Below, in pieces: positions 44,706 to 55,986 of a stretch of DNA of 64,000 bases. Source of the DNA: Streptomyces sp. YPW6 (GTDB taxonomy: Bacteria; Actinomycetota; Actinomycetes; Streptomycetales; Streptomycetaceae). Position 1 is the first letter of the stretch, and each line of letters starts with the position of its first letter. Under the pieces are notes generated by a model. It searched no databases and was not told where the DNA came from. It was given only the letters and a program-made list of their open reading frames with translations. A program made the translations under genes and the position numbers. The stretch spans positions 1,957,001-2,021,000 of the forward strand of contig NZ_CP076457.1 in NCBI RefSeq assembly GCF_018866325.1, in the 5' to 3' direction.

Positions 44706-45466
44706 GCACCCCTGTGATCTTCGATCCGATGACGCTGCCGTCGGACGACAACGTCAACTCCTACACCTTCTGCGTGGAGCTCAAGGGGAGCCGGTGGTTC
44801 CTGCAGAAGGGCAAGATGATCGCCTACTACGGGCAGATCAGCTTCGACGGGATCGGGCACGGCCGGTTCGAGCGCCTGGTGCGCTCCAGTTTCCACTCGC
44901 CGCTGCACGCGAGCGACTGGGTGGTGGCCGAGGGCAGCGGGAAGATGCTGCTGGCCGACCGGGCCTTCGACGTGAACTCCTTCGACCTGGACGACGGGAA
45001 CCTGACGATCCGGTCCGGGAACCTGCTGGCGTACGAGCCGTCGCTCGCCCTGAAGCAGTCGATCGTGCCGGGGTTCGTGACGCTGATCGGCACGGGGAAG
45101 TTCGTGGCCGCGTCCAACGGCCCGGTGGTCTTCATGGAGCCGCCGCTGCGGGTGGACCCCCAGGCACTGGTGGGGTGGGCCGACTGCCCCTCCCCCTGCC
45201 ACCACTACGACCACGGGTACATGACGGGCGTGATGGGCGGAATCCGGTCATTGACGGGGATCGGCGGAACATCCGGCGAGGAGCACCAGTTCGAGTTCGT
45301 CGGGGCGGGTACGGTGCTGCTCCAGTCGTCCGAGGCCCTGATGGCGGAGCAGGCGACGGGGTTCGTGCCGAACGAGCCGGGCGTCCCGGGCGGCGGAGGT
45401 CCCCACGGATCCACCCCGCGCATGCCCGGCCAGCTGGGGGACCTCCAGCGTCGCTTCGGCTTGTGA
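44702..45466 (+). CDS. AIM24 family protein 3
   Basis: A 254-residue, more divergent AIM24 member: KGSRWFLQKGKMIAYYGQIS, EGSGKMLLADRAFDVNSFDL, NLTIRSGNLLAYEPSLALKQ and the end motif TSGEEHQFEFVGAGTVLLQS. It has an extra CPSPCHHYDHGY insert near residue 165, with two Cys and three His that could bind a metal, which is inference. A Pro/Gly tail ends it. GTG 44702 is preceded by GAGGAGAC. It closes the AIM24 operon and is followed by a stem-loop. Confidence 0.87.
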   Translation: MSTPVIFDPMTLPSDDNVNSYTFCVELKGSRWFLQKGKMIAYYGQISFDGIGHGRFERLVRSSFHSPLHASDWVVAEGSGKMLLADRAFDVNSFDLDDGNLTIRSGNLLAYEPSLALKQSIVPGFVTLIGTGKFVAASNGPVVFMEPPLRVDPQALVGWADCPSPCHHYDHGYMTGVMGGIRSLTGIGGTSGEEHQFEFVGAGTVLLQSSEALMAEQATGFVPNEPGVPGGGGPHGSTPRMPGQLGDLQRRFGL

Positions 45467-45474
45467 GCGGTAGT

Positions 45475-45522
45475 CTGCGGAGTGTGACGTCGAACGTCTG
45501 CGCCGGTCGTCACACTCCACAG
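45475..45522. terminator. Stem-loop between AIM24 operon and MarR gene
   Basis: CTGCGGAGTGTGACG (45475-45489) pairs with CGTCACACTCCACAG (45508-45522) at 14 of 15 positions around an 18-nt loop. It starts nine bases after the AIM24-3 stop and may be its terminator, or a regulator site for the MarR gene 59 bases on. Confidence 0.6.
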
Positions 45523-45580
45523 ATCACCCCAGATCTCCCCAATTTCGTCCGGCTTTCAACTTCTTAGGTAGAATCCACAT

Positions 45581-46057
45581 ATGGAGACCGAGACGGCCAC
45601 CCACTGGCTGAGCGACGCGGAGCAGTGCGCCTGGCGCACCCACCTGGACGTCAGCAGGCTGCTGACGCACCAGCTGGAGAAGGACCTCCAGCCGTTCGGC
45701 CTGACCATGAACGACTACGAGATCCTGGTCAACCTCTCCGAGTCCGACGACCAGCGGATGCGGATGAGCGACCTCGCCGCCGCCACCCTGCAGTCCAAGA
45801 GCCGGCTGTCGCACCAGATCACCCGTATGGAGACCGCCGGTCTCGTGCAGCGTACGCACTGCGAGTCCGACCGGCGCGGACTGTTCGCGGTCCTCACCGA
45901 GCACGGCGCGGAGACCATGCGGAAGGTGGCCCCGCACCACGTCGACTCGGTCCGGCAGCACTTCATCGACCTGCTGTCCCCCGAGGCGCTGACCGATCTG
46001 CACGCGGCGCTGACCCCCATCGCGGACCATCTGCGCGGCAAGCGCGGCAAGCTGTAG
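45581..46057 (+). CDS. MarR family transcriptional regulator
   Basis: The 158-residue protein has the MarR layout: LTMNDYEILVNLSESDDQRM, MSDLAAATLQSKSRLSHQIT, METAGLVQRTHCESDRRGLF with the wing, and a helical C-terminus. A single Cys in the wing region (THCESD) could allow redox sensing, but this is speculative. There is no clear ribosome site. TAGAAT at 45569-45574 lies six bases before the ATG, so a leaderless mRNA is possible. It is convergent with the downstream two-component operon. Confidence 0.9.
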   Translation: METETATHWLSDAEQCAWRTHLDVSRLLTHQLEKDLQPFGLTMNDYEILVNLSESDDQRMRMSDLAAATLQSKSRLSHQITRMETAGLVQRTHCESDRRGLFAVLTEHGAETMRKVAPHHVDSVRQHFIDLLSPEALTDLHAALTPIADHLRGKRGKL

Positions 46058-46114
46058 CGGCCCGGGGCCGCCCCGGTCCGGGGCCGTCCGGGCTCCCGTT
46101 CGGGCGTCGCCGTC

Positions 46115-47571
46115 TCAGGCCGGGCGCGGCAGCCACAGCCGGAAGGCCGCGCCGCCCTCGTGCGCCCGGTGCACCGTCAGCGTTCCGCCGTGGCGGGCGG
46201 CGACGTCCCGGGCGATCGCGAGGCCCAGGCCGGCGCCGCCGTCGTCCCGGCTGCGGGCGGCGTCGAGCCGGACGAACCGTTCGAAGATCCGCTCCCGCTC
46301 GGCCCCGGGGACGCCCGCCCCGTCGTCCCGCACCTCGACCCGCACCCCGCGCCCCTCGGCCACCACGGACACCGCGACGCTCGCGGCGGCGTGCCGCTGG
46401 GCGTTGTCCAGCAGATTGCCGACCACCCGGGCCAGCTGCCCGCGCGACCCGTCCACCTCGAATGCGGCGTCCTCCGGGACCTCCACCGCCACCGCGATCC
46501 GGTCCCCGGTCCGCTGCGACACCTCCTCGCGGACCAGTGCGCCCAGCTCCACCGTCCCGCCGCCGGGCTTCTCCCCCGCGTCCAGCCGGGCCAGCAGCAG
46601 CAGATCGGCCGCCAGCACCTGGAGCCGTACGGTGTCGGCGACCGCGCCCGGGAGGTCCAGCAGATCCGGGTGGGCCGCGGCCACCTCCAGCTGGGTGCGC
46701 AGCGAGGCGATCGGGGAGCGCAGCTCGTGCGAGGCGTCCGCGACGAACCGCCGCTGCCGCTCCACGGACGCCTCCAGGACGGCGAGCGTCTCGTTCGTCG
46801 TCCGGGCCAGCGCCGCGATCTCGTCCCGCGAACCGGGCTCCGGCACCCGGCGGGCCAGGTCCTCGGACGCGGTGATGGCGGCCATCTCGCGGCGGATGCC
46901 CTCGACCGGGCGCAACGCCCGGCGGGTCACCAGCCAGGTCACCCCGGCGACGACCACCAGCAGCACCGGCAGCCCGGTCAGCATGGCCCCGCGCACCGTG
47001 CCGACGGCCTCCTGCTCGGCGGCGAGGGGGGCGCCCGCGTGCACGGTGAGGGTGACGCCGCCGGGGGTGGTGGCCTCGACGGCGGCGAACCGGTAGTCGG
47101 CGGTGGTGCGGTCGACGGTGGCGGTGCCGTCGGAGAAGTCCGGGTCGTCGGAGGAGACCTCGCCGCGGCCCGGCCGGCCGCTGTCCTCGTCCCGGTCGTC
47201 GTCCCGGTCGTCCCCGTCGTCGTCCTCGTCGCCGGGAGGCGGGGTGGCCCCCGCCGAGGCCGGGGGAACCGGGGTGACGCCCGTCGCGCCGGTTCCGGTG
47301 ACGGCGCGCAGATCCTGCGAGACCAGGACGACCCGGCCCTCCTCGTCGGTCACCTGGACCGGGTGGTCCTCCTCGTCGTCCAGCTCCACCTCCCCGTACG
47401 GGGTGCCGGTGGCCAGCGCTCCGGCCACCTCGCGGGCCGCCACCTCGGCCTGGAGGTCGGCCTGGTCGATCAGGTTCGCCCGCAGGACCAGGAGCACGGC
47501 GAGCCCGGCCCCGGTCAGCGCCACGGCGACGACCAGGGTGGCCCCGAGGGCGGCCCTGGCCCGGACGGACC

Positions 47572-47575
<4 letters not shown>
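46115..47575 (-). CDS. Membrane sensor histidine kinase of the OmpR-partner class
   Basis: The 486-residue kinase has an N-terminal helix (ALGATLVVAVALTGAGLAVLL), an extracytoplasmic domain with a strongly acidic stretch (DEDDDGDDRDDDRDEDS), a second helix near base 46950, HAMP, and the H-box RRFVADASHELRSPIASLR. The ATPase domain has NLLDNAQRHA, DDGAGVP and GGAGLGLAIARDVAARHGG. The Asp-rich sensor loop suggests cation sensing. It shares GTGA with the upstream response-regulator stop. The divergent PepSY protein is also Asp-rich, pointing to one metal or envelope response unit. Confidence 0.92.
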
Positions 47576-48234
<659 letters not shown>

Positions 48235-48253
48235 GCGCACAGCCTCGCAAACA

Positions 48254-48294
48254 CCACCTGAAGAAGGCTTCAGGTGGCTTCAGGCTGCGTTCAG
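48254..48294. promoter_or_regulatory. Operator-like palindrome and TTCAG direct repeats between RR and PepSY genes
   Basis: CCACCTGAAG (48254-48263) and CTTCAGGTGG (48268-48277) form a perfect 10-bp inverted repeat. TTCAG recurs at 48269, 48279 and 48290, spaced 10 and 11 bases, so all lie on one DNA face. This is the geometry of OmpR-family binding boxes and lies between the divergent response-regulator and PepSY genes. Confidence 0.68.
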
Positions 48295-48353
48295 CATCGG
48301 GTCGGCAGTGTGGCCCCCGTCAACCAGCACAGCAGTCCCCGGGGAGGAACCTC

Positions 48354-49019
48354 ATGAAGCGCAACGCCACCGTCGCAGCGATCACCGCGGCCGTTCTGAT
48401 CGCCGGCACCACCGCCGCCACCGTCGCCTTCGCGGACAGCGACGGGGACCGCGGCGCCGGGCCCGCCGGTCCGGCGAGCACGGTGAGCCTCGCCGACGAC
48501 CGGGCCCCGGCCGCAGCGCAGCGTGCCCGGATCTCCCTCGGCCAGGCCGTCGCCGCAGCGCTGAAGAGCGTCCCGGGCACGGTCACCGAGGCCGAGCTGG
48601 ACGATGACGACGACGATCACGGCGGCCGGACCGTCTGGGAGCTGGACGTCCGCGCCTCCGGCGGGAAGTGGCACGACGTCACGGTGGACGCCGCCGACGG
48701 CAAGGTCCTGAAGACCCGCGACGACGACAACGACGACCGCGACCGCCACGCACCCCGCTCCTTCGCCGTCACCCTGGACCGGGCGGCGGCAGCGGCCCTG
48801 AAGACCGTGCCGGGCACCGTCACCTCGATCGACCTGGACGACGACGATGACGACGACGGCCGCCGGAGCGGGGTCCCGCACTGGGACGTCGATGTCACGG
48901 GCAAGGACGGCAAGCAGCACGAACTGCACGTGGACGCCCGGACCGGCAAGGTCACCGTGGACCGCGACGACGACGGAGCGGACGACCGGGACGACGAGCG
49001 CGACGGCGACGACGGCTGA
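48354..49019 (+). CDS. Secreted or envelope protein with two PepSY domains and Asp-rich runs
   Basis: The 221-residue protein has a signal peptide (NATVAAITAAVLIAGTTAATVAFA). Two PepSY-like repeats follow: SLGQAVAAALKSVPGTVTEA with VRASGGKWHDVTVDAADGKV, and TLDRAAAAALKTVPGTVTSI with VTGKDGKQHELHVDARTGKV. Each is followed or interrupted by runs of six to seven Asp and an acidic tail. PepSY domains inhibit proteases or act as envelope modules. The Asp runs may bind Ca2+ or other cations, which is inference. GGGGAGG sits nine bases before the ATG at 48354. Its operator region is shared with the two-component operon, a common arrangement for a target gene. Confidence 0.88.
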   Translation: MKRNATVAAITAAVLIAGTTAATVAFADSDGDRGAGPAGPASTVSLADDRAPAAAQRARISLGQAVAAALKSVPGTVTEAELDDDDDDHGGRTVWELDVRASGGKWHDVTVDAADGKVLKTRDDDNDDRDRHAPRSFAVTLDRAAAAALKTVPGTVTSIDLDDDDDDDGRRSGVPHWDVDVTGKDGKQHELHVDARTGKVTVDRDDDGADDRDDERDGDDG

Positions 49020-49051
49020 CGGGAGCCCCTGGACGGCCCCGCACGCGCGGA

Positions 49052-49087
49052 AGGCCCCCGTGGCGGCACACGCCGCTCCGGGGGCCT
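49052..49087. terminator. Bidirectional terminator between PepSY gene and meaB
   Basis: AGGCCCCCG (49052-49060) pairs with CGGGGGCCT (49079-49087), with an inner GCGG/CCGC helix. It lies 32 bases past the PepSY stop and 19 bases from the meaB stop. Confidence 0.78.
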
Positions 49088-49106
49088 CCTGCGTGGGCTC
49101 AGGCGC

Positions 49107-50075
49107 TCAGGAGCCCTCGGTCAGCCCCGCGACCAGTTCGTCCGCCGCCGCGTACGGGTCCAGGCTCCCCGCCACGATGCGTTCGGCCAGGGCGTGCAGG
49201 CGGCGGTCGCCGCGGAGGTCGGCGATCCGCTCGCGGAGCGCGGTGACCGCGATCGACTCGACCTCGTGGGCGGCGCGGGCCGTCCGGCGCTCGGCCAGGA
49301 CGCCGTGCTCCTCCATCCACGCCCGGTGCTTCTCCAGGGCCTCGACGACCTCGTCCGTGCCCTGGCCCCGGGCCGCGACGGTCTTCACGATCGGGGGGCG
49401 CCAGTCGCCGGGGCCCCGGGACTCCCCCAGGCCCAGCATGTGGTTGAGCTCGCGGGCGGTGGCGTCGGCGCCGTCGCGGTCGGCCTTGTTGACCACGTAC
49501 ACGTCGCCGATCTCCAGGATCCCGGCCTTCGCCGCCTGGATGCCGTCGCCCATGCCCGGGGCGAGCAGCACGACGGAGGTGTCCGCCTGGGAGGCGATCT
49601 CCACCTCGGACTGGCCGACGCCGACCGTCTCGACGAGGACCACGTCGCAGCCCGCCGCGTCGAGGACGCGGATGGCCTGCGGCGCGGCCCAGGCCAGGCC
49701 GCCGAGGTGGCCCCGGGTCGCCATGGAGCGGATGTAGACGCCCGGGTCCGAGGCGTGGTCCGACATCCGGACCCGGTCGCCCAGCAGCGCCCCGCCGGAG
49801 AACGGCGAGGACGGGTCGACGGCGAGCACGCCGACCCGCTTGCCCGCCCGGCGGTAGGCCGAGACCAGGGCCGAGGTGGAGGTGGACTTGCCGACGCCCG
49901 GCGAGCCCGTCAGGCCGACGACGTACGCACGGCCCGCCAGCGGGGCCAGCGCCGCCATCACCTCACGGAGCTGCGGGGACGCCCCCTCCACCAACGAGAT
50001 CAGCCGGGCCACCGCACGCGGCCTGCCTGCTCGCGCCTGCTCGACCAGTGTGGGGACGTCCACGTCCACGTTCAC
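49107..50075 (-). CDS. meaB: Methylmalonyl-CoA-mutase-associated GTPase (ArgK/MeaB)
   Basis: A 322-residue G3E-family GTPase that guards B12 loading and integrity of acyl-CoA mutases. The P-loop GLTGSPGVGKSTSTSALV is clear, followed by LAVDPSSPFSGGALLGDRVRM, DVVLVETVGVGQSEVEIA and the base-recognition region DVYVVNKADRDGADAT. GTG 50075 is the start. It lies 36 bases downstream of the thiolase gene on the same strand, so they are probably cotranscribed. It could chaperone methylmalonyl-CoA mutase encoded elsewhere or the IcmA complex encoded 16 kb away. Confidence 0.94.
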   Translation of the reverse strand: MNVDVDVPTLVEQARAGRPRAVARLISLVEGASPQLREVMAALAPLAGRAYVVGLTGSPGVGKSTSTSALVSAYRRAGKRVGVLAVDPSSPFSGGALLGDRVRMSDHASDPGVYIRSMATRGHLGGLAWAAPQAIRVLDAAGCDVVLVETVGVGQSEVEIASQADTSVVLLAPGMGDGIQAAKAGILEIGDVYVVNKADRDGADATARELNHMLGLGESRGPGDWRPPIVKTVAARGQGTDEVVEALEKHRAWMEEHGVLAERRTARAAHEVESIAVTALRERIADLRGDRRLHALAERIVAGSLDPYAAADELVAGLTEGS

Positions 50076-50111
50076 CGCTCCGTTCTCGCCTCGCCTCGTG
50101 TCGTTACGGTG

Positions 50112-51317
<1,206 letters not shown>

Positions 51318-51462
51318 GGGCACGGCCCCTTGGGATCGAATGTGAACGAGGGTTTACCTGAATGTACTGAGCGCTCCCGCGCCCGTCATCCGGCTGCCGG
51401 TGTGACGGCGCGCACGTTGCGTAACCATGGCGGGAGCGCCACGGCCGATCCATGCTGAATCC

Positions 51463-51891
51463 ATGCTGACGCGAATCGATCACATCGGGATCGCCTGTTT
51501 CGACCTGGACAGGACGGTCGAGTTCTACCGTGCCACGTACGGCTTCGAGGTGTTCCACTCGGAGGTCAACGAGGAGCAGGGGGTCCGCGAGGCCATGCTC
51601 AAGATCAACGAGACCTCGGACGGCGGGGCCTCGTACCTCCAGCTGCTGGAGCCCACCCGGGAGGACTCCGCCGTGGGCAAGTGGCTGGCGAAGAACGGGG
51701 AGGGCGTGCACCACATCGCCTTCGGTACGGCGGATGTGGACGGGGACGCCGCGGACATCCGCGAGAAGGGCGTCCGGGTGCTGTACGACGAGCCCAGGAC
51801 GGGGTCGATGGGCTCCCGGATCACGTTCCTGCACCCCAAGGACTGCCACGGCGTCCTCACCGAACTGGTCACGAGCCGGGCGGACCACTGA
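51463..51891 (+). CDS. mce: Methylmalonyl-CoA epimerase
   Basis: The 142-residue metalloenzyme of the glyoxalase fold interconverts the methylmalonyl-CoA epimers, linking propionyl-CoA carboxylase and mutase. It begins LTRIDHIGIACFDLDRTVEF with the first metal His. SYLQLLEPT, EGVHHIAFGTADV and CHGVLTELV carry the other ligands and the Glu. ATG 51463 was chosen since MLTRIDHIG is the family start; an ATG at 51452 is out of frame. It sits opposite thiolase-meaB, as in S. coelicolor. Confidence 0.94.
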   Translation: MLTRIDHIGIACFDLDRTVEFYRATYGFEVFHSEVNEEQGVREAMLKINETSDGGASYLQLLEPTREDSAVGKWLAKNGEGVHHIAFGTADVDGDAADIREKGVRVLYDEPRTGSMGSRITFLHPKDCHGVLTELVTSRADH

Positions 51892-52092
51892 CCCCCGCAT
51901 ACCGGGCCCGGTAGAGTGGGCGGTTCCGGGCCGGGGCCGGGTCGGGGCCGTACCGCGTCCTCGTCGTTTGTTCTGTCACCATTCCCCGGGGGACCGCTCG
52001 TCGGCGAGCCCCCCGTGTGCAGAGTCGCGACCAGGGTTGGGGTCTCCCCTGCTCGGAGAAGTTGAGAGCTCGGGGAAGGATGGGACCGCGCA

Positions 52093-55000
52093 GTGCGGGG
52101 CTACGAACGCCAGGAGAGCCACCGAGCTGAAGACGACCATCTCTCGCGGTTCGAAGCCGAGATGGACCGGCTGAAGACCGACCGGGAGAAGGCCGTCCAG
52201 CACGCCGAGGACCTCGGCTACCAGGTCGAGGTCTTGCGTGCCAAGCTGCACGAGGCCCGGCGCAATCTCGCCACCCGTCCCGCCTACGACAGCGCGGACA
52301 TCGGCTACCAGGCCGAGCAGATGCTGCGGAACGCCCAGGCCCAGGCCGAGCAGATGCGCGGCGACGCCGAGCGGGAGCTGCGCGAGGCCCGCGCCCAGAC
52401 GCAGCGGATCCTGCAGGAGCACGCCGAGCACCAGGCGCGTCTCCAGGCCGAGTTGCACACCGAGGCCGTCCAGCGCAGGCAGCGGCTCGACCAGGAGCTG
52501 GCGGAGCGCCGCCAGACCGTCGAGTCGCACGTCAACGAGAACGTCGCCTGGGCCGAACAGCTGCGGGCCCGCACCGAGTCGCAGGCCCGCCGGCTGCTGG
52601 AGGAGTCCCGCGCCGAGGCCGAGCAGGCACTGGCCGCCGCCCGTGACGAGGCCGCCCGGCTGGCGGAGGAGACCCGGCGGCGGACCGGCTCGGAGGCCGA
52701 GACCGCCCGCGCCGAAGCGGAAGCGATCCTGCTGCGCGCCCGCAAGGACGCCGAACGGATGCTCGGGGCCGCCTCCGCCCAGGCGCAGGAGGCGACCAGC
52801 CACGCGGAGCAACTGCGCTCCAGCACCACCGCCGAGACCGAACAGGCCCGTCAGCAGACCGCCGAGCTGAACCGCACCGCCGAGCAGCGTCTCGCGGAGG
52901 CGGAGACCCGGCTGCGCGAGTCCCGCCTGGAGGCGGAGAAGGTCCTCGCCGAGGCGAAGGAGGCCGCCGCCAAGCAGCTGGCGGCCGCCGAGTCACAGAA
53001 CGAACAGCGCACCCGTACGGCCAAGTCGGAGATCGCGCGGCTCGTGGGTGAGGCGACCAAGAGCGCCGACACCCTCAAGGAGGAGGCCGAGCAGGCTCTC
53101 ACCGATGCCCGCGCCGAGGCGGAGCGGCTGGTCGCCGAAGCGGCGGAGAAGGCCAGTACGGCAGCCGCCGAGGATGCCGCCGCCCAGCTGGCGAAGGCGG
53201 CCCGGAGCGCCGAGGAGGTGCTCACCAAGGCCTCCGAGGACGCGCAGTCGACGACGAAGGCGGCGCGCGAGGAGGCCGAGCGCATCCGCCGTGAGGCGGA
53301 GGCCGAGGCGGACCGGCTGCGCGGCGAGGCGGCCGAGCAGGCCGACGAGCTGAAGGGCGCGGCGAAGGACGACACCAAGGAGTACCGGGCCAGGACGGTC
53401 GAGCTCCAGGAGGAGGCCCGCCGGCTGCGCGGCGAGGCCGAGCAGCTGCGCTCCGAGGCCGTCGCCGAGGGCGAGCGCATCCGGGGCGAGGCCCGCCGCG
53501 AGGCGGTCCAGCAGCTGGAGGAGGGCGCCCGCACCGCGGAGGAGCTGCTGACCAAGGCGCGCTCCGACGCCGACGAGGTCCGCACCAAGGCGAACGGCGA
53601 GAGCGAACGCATCCGGGGCGAGGCCTCCGAGCGGGCCGCGGCCCTGCGCAAGCAGGCCGAGGAGACGCTGGAGCGCACCCGCACCGAGGCCGACGCGCTG
53701 CGGGCCGAGGCCGAGGAGCAGGCGGCGGCCGTCACGGCCGCGGCGGAGGCGGCCGCGGCCGAGCTGCGCGAGGAGACCGAGCGGGCCCTCGCCGCCCGGC
53801 AGACCGAGGCCGCCGACGAGCTGGCCCGGCTGCACGCGGAGGCCGAGTCCAAGCTCGCGGCCGCCGAGGAGGCGCTGGGCGAGGCCCGTGCCGAGGCCGA
53901 GCGGATCCGCCGCGAGACGAACGAGGAGTCGGAGCGGCTGCGCGCGGAAGCGGCGGAGCGGCTGCGGACGCTGACCGAGCAGGCCGAGACCGAGGCCGAG
54001 CGGCTTCGGGACGAGGCCGCGGCGGAGGCCGCCCAGTCCCGGGCCGAGGGCGAGAACGTCGCCGTGCGGATGCGGAGCGAGGCGGCGGCGGAGGCCGAGC
54101 GGCTCAGGTCCGAGGCGCAGGAGAGCGCCGACCGGGTGCGCGCGGAGGCCGCGTCCGCCGCCGAGCGGGTCGGGGCCGAGGCGGCCGAGGCGCTGGCCGC
54201 CGCGCAGGAGGAGGCGACGCGCCGCCGCCGGGAGGCCGAGGAGACCCTCGACGCCGCCCGGACCGAGGCGGAGCAGGAGCGGGAGCGGGCCCGCGAGCAG
54301 AGCGAGGAGCTGCTCGCCTCCGCCCGCAAGCGGGTCGAGGAGGCGGAGGCCGAGGCGCGCCGGCTGGTCGAGGAGGGGGACGCCCGGGCGACCGAGCTGG
54401 TCTCGGCGGCCGAGCAGACCGCCCAGCAGGTACGGGACTCCGTCTCGGGTCTCCACGAGCAGGCCGAGGAGGAGATCACCGGCCTGCGTCTCGCCGCGGA
54501 GCACGCCGCGGAGCGCACCCGCACCGAGGCGCAGGAGGAGGCGGACCGGGTCCGCTCCGACGCGCACGCGGAGCGGGACCGGGCCTCGGAGGACGCGGTC
54601 CGGCTGCGCCGGGAGGCGAAGGAGGAGTCGGACCGGCTCCGGCAGGAGGCGGACGAGGAGACCGAGGCGGCGAAGGCCCTCGCCGAGCGGACGGTCTCGG
54701 AGGCGATCACCGAGTCGGAGCGGCTGCGCACGGACGCCTCCGAGTACAGCCAGCGGATGCGCACCGAGGCGTCGGACGCCCTGGCGTCGGCGGAGCAGGA
54801 CGCCTCACGCGCCCGCGCCGAGGCCCGGCAGGACGCCAACCGGATCCGTTCCGAGGCGGCGGCCCAGGCGGACCGGCTGATCGGCGAGGCGACCACCGAG
54901 AGCGAACGCGTCCGCGAGGAGGCCGCCCAGTCCTCCGAGCAGCTGGTCGTCGAGGCCACCACGGAGGCCAACCGGCGCCGCAGCGAGTCCACCGAGAAGG

Positions 55001-55986
55001 CGGACCGGATGCTGGCCGAGGCGACCGCCGAGTCCGAGCGGCTGCGCACGGAGGCGGCCGAGCGGCTCGGCTCCGCGCAGGAGCACGCGGCCCGCACCCA
55101 CGAGGAGGCCGAACGGCTGCGCGACGAGGCGGAGTCGGCGGCGGAGGAGGTGCGCGCCTCGGCCCGCCAGGAGGCGGACCGGGTGCTGGACGAGGCGCGC
55201 GAGGCGGCGGCCAAGCGCCGGGCGGACGCGGCCGAGCAGGCGGACCAGCTCATCAACAAGGCGCGGGAAGAGGCGCTGCGTACGGCCACCGAGGCGGAGA
55301 CGCAGTCCGACACGATGGTGGGCGCGGCCCGCAAGGAGGCCCAGCGGATCACCTCGGAGGCCACCGTCGAGGGCAACACCCTGGTGGAGCGCGCCCGGAC
55401 CGACGCGGACGAACTGCTGGTCGGCGCCCGGCGGGACGCGACGCAGATCCGGGAGCGGGCCGAGGAGCTGCGGGCCCGGCTGGAGAGCGAGATCGAGGAG
55501 CTGCACGAGCGGGCCCGCCGGGAGACGTCCGAGCAGATGAAGACCGCGGGGGAGCGCGTCGACAACCTGATGAAGGCGGCGACCGAACAGCGCGACGAGG
55601 CCGAGGCGAAGGCCAAGGAACTGCTGGCGGAGGCCAATGCGGAGGCGAGCAAGGTCCGTATCGCCGCGGTGAAACGGGCCGAGTCGCTGCTGAAGGAGGC
55701 CGAGACCAAGAAGGCCGGGCTGATCCGCGAGGCGGAGAAGCTGCGGGCCGACGCCAAGGCCGAGGCCGAGGCGACGGTCGACGAGGGCAAGCGCGAGCTG
55801 GACGTCCTGGTGCGCAGGCGCGAGGACATCAATGCGGAGATCTCCCGTGTCCAGGACGTGCTGGAAGCGTTGGAGTCTTTCGAGACCCCGGGCGGAGGCG
55901 GGAAGCCGGCCGGCGGCTCCGCGGGAGGCGCCAAGGCTCCGGCAGGGGCCGGCACACGGTCGGGGGGCAAGTCGTCCGAACGGTGA
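52093..55986 (+). CDS. scy: Scy, giant coiled-coil polarisome scaffold protein
   Basis: Scy organises the hyphal-tip growth complex with DivIVA and FilP. The 1297-residue protein is almost entirely Ala/Glu/Arg-rich coiled coil (about residues 10-1270). A short DivIVA-like N-terminal part (EAEMDRLKTDREKAVQHAED) precedes it, and a Gly/Pro/Ala tail ends it (PGGGGKPAGGSAGG). The known homologue has about 1326 residues, with hendecad and 51-residue coiled-coil repeats; the recurring AEAERL/EAERIR phases fit that. GTG 52093 is the likely start; GGAAGGA lies rather far upstream. The 200-base upstream gap holds no gene. filP follows, 184 bases on. Confidence 0.94.
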   Translation: MRGYERQESHRAEDDHLSRFEAEMDRLKTDREKAVQHAEDLGYQVEVLRAKLHEARRNLATRPAYDSADIGYQAEQMLRNAQAQAEQMRGDAERELREARAQTQRILQEHAEHQARLQAELHTEAVQRRQRLDQELAERRQTVESHVNENVAWAEQLRARTESQARRLLEESRAEAEQALAAARDEAARLAEETRRRTGSEAETARAEAEAILLRARKDAERMLGAASAQAQEATSHAEQLRSSTTAETEQARQQTAELNRTAEQRLAEAETRLRESRLEAEKVLAEAKEAAAKQLAAAESQNEQRTRTAKSEIARLVGEATKSADTLKEEAEQALTDARAEAERLVAEAAEKASTAAAEDAAAQLAKAARSAEEVLTKASEDAQSTTKAAREEAERIRREAEAEADRLRGEAAEQADELKGAAKDDTKEYRARTVELQEEARRLRGEAEQLRSEAVAEGERIRGEARREAVQQLEEGARTAEELLTKARSDADEVRTKANGESERIRGEASERAAALRKQAEETLERTRTEADALRAEAEEQAAAVTAAAEAAAAELREETERALAARQTEAADELARLHAEAESKLAAAEEALGEARAEAERIRRETNEESERLRAEAAERLRTLTEQAETEAERLRDEAAAEAAQSRAEGENVAVRMRSEAAAEAERLRSEAQESADRVRAEAASAAERVGAEAAEALAAAQEEATRRRREAEETLDAARTEAEQERERAREQSEELLASARKRVEEAEAEARRLVEEGDARATELVSAAEQTAQQVRDSVSGLHEQAEEEITGLRLAAEHAAERTRTEAQEEADRVRSDAHAERDRASEDAVRLRREAKEESDRLRQEADEETEAAKALAERTVSEAITESERLRTDASEYSQRMRTEASDALASAEQDASRARAEARQDANRIRSEAAAQADRLIGEATTESERVREEAAQSSEQLVVEATTEANRRRSESTEKADRMLAEATAESERLRTEAAERLGSAQEHAARTHEEAERLRDEAESAAEEVRASARQEADRVLDEAREAAAKRRADAAEQADQLINKAREEALRTATEAETQSDTMVGAARKEAQRITSEATVEGNTLVERARTDADELLVGARRDATQIRERAEELRARLESEIEELHERARRETSEQMKTAGERVDNLMKAATEQRDEAEAKAKELLAEANAEASKVRIAAVKRAESLLKEAETKKAGLIREAEKLRADAKAEAEATVDEGKRELDVLVRRREDINAEISRVQDVLEALESFETPGGGGKPAGGSAGGAKAPAGAGTRSGGKSSER

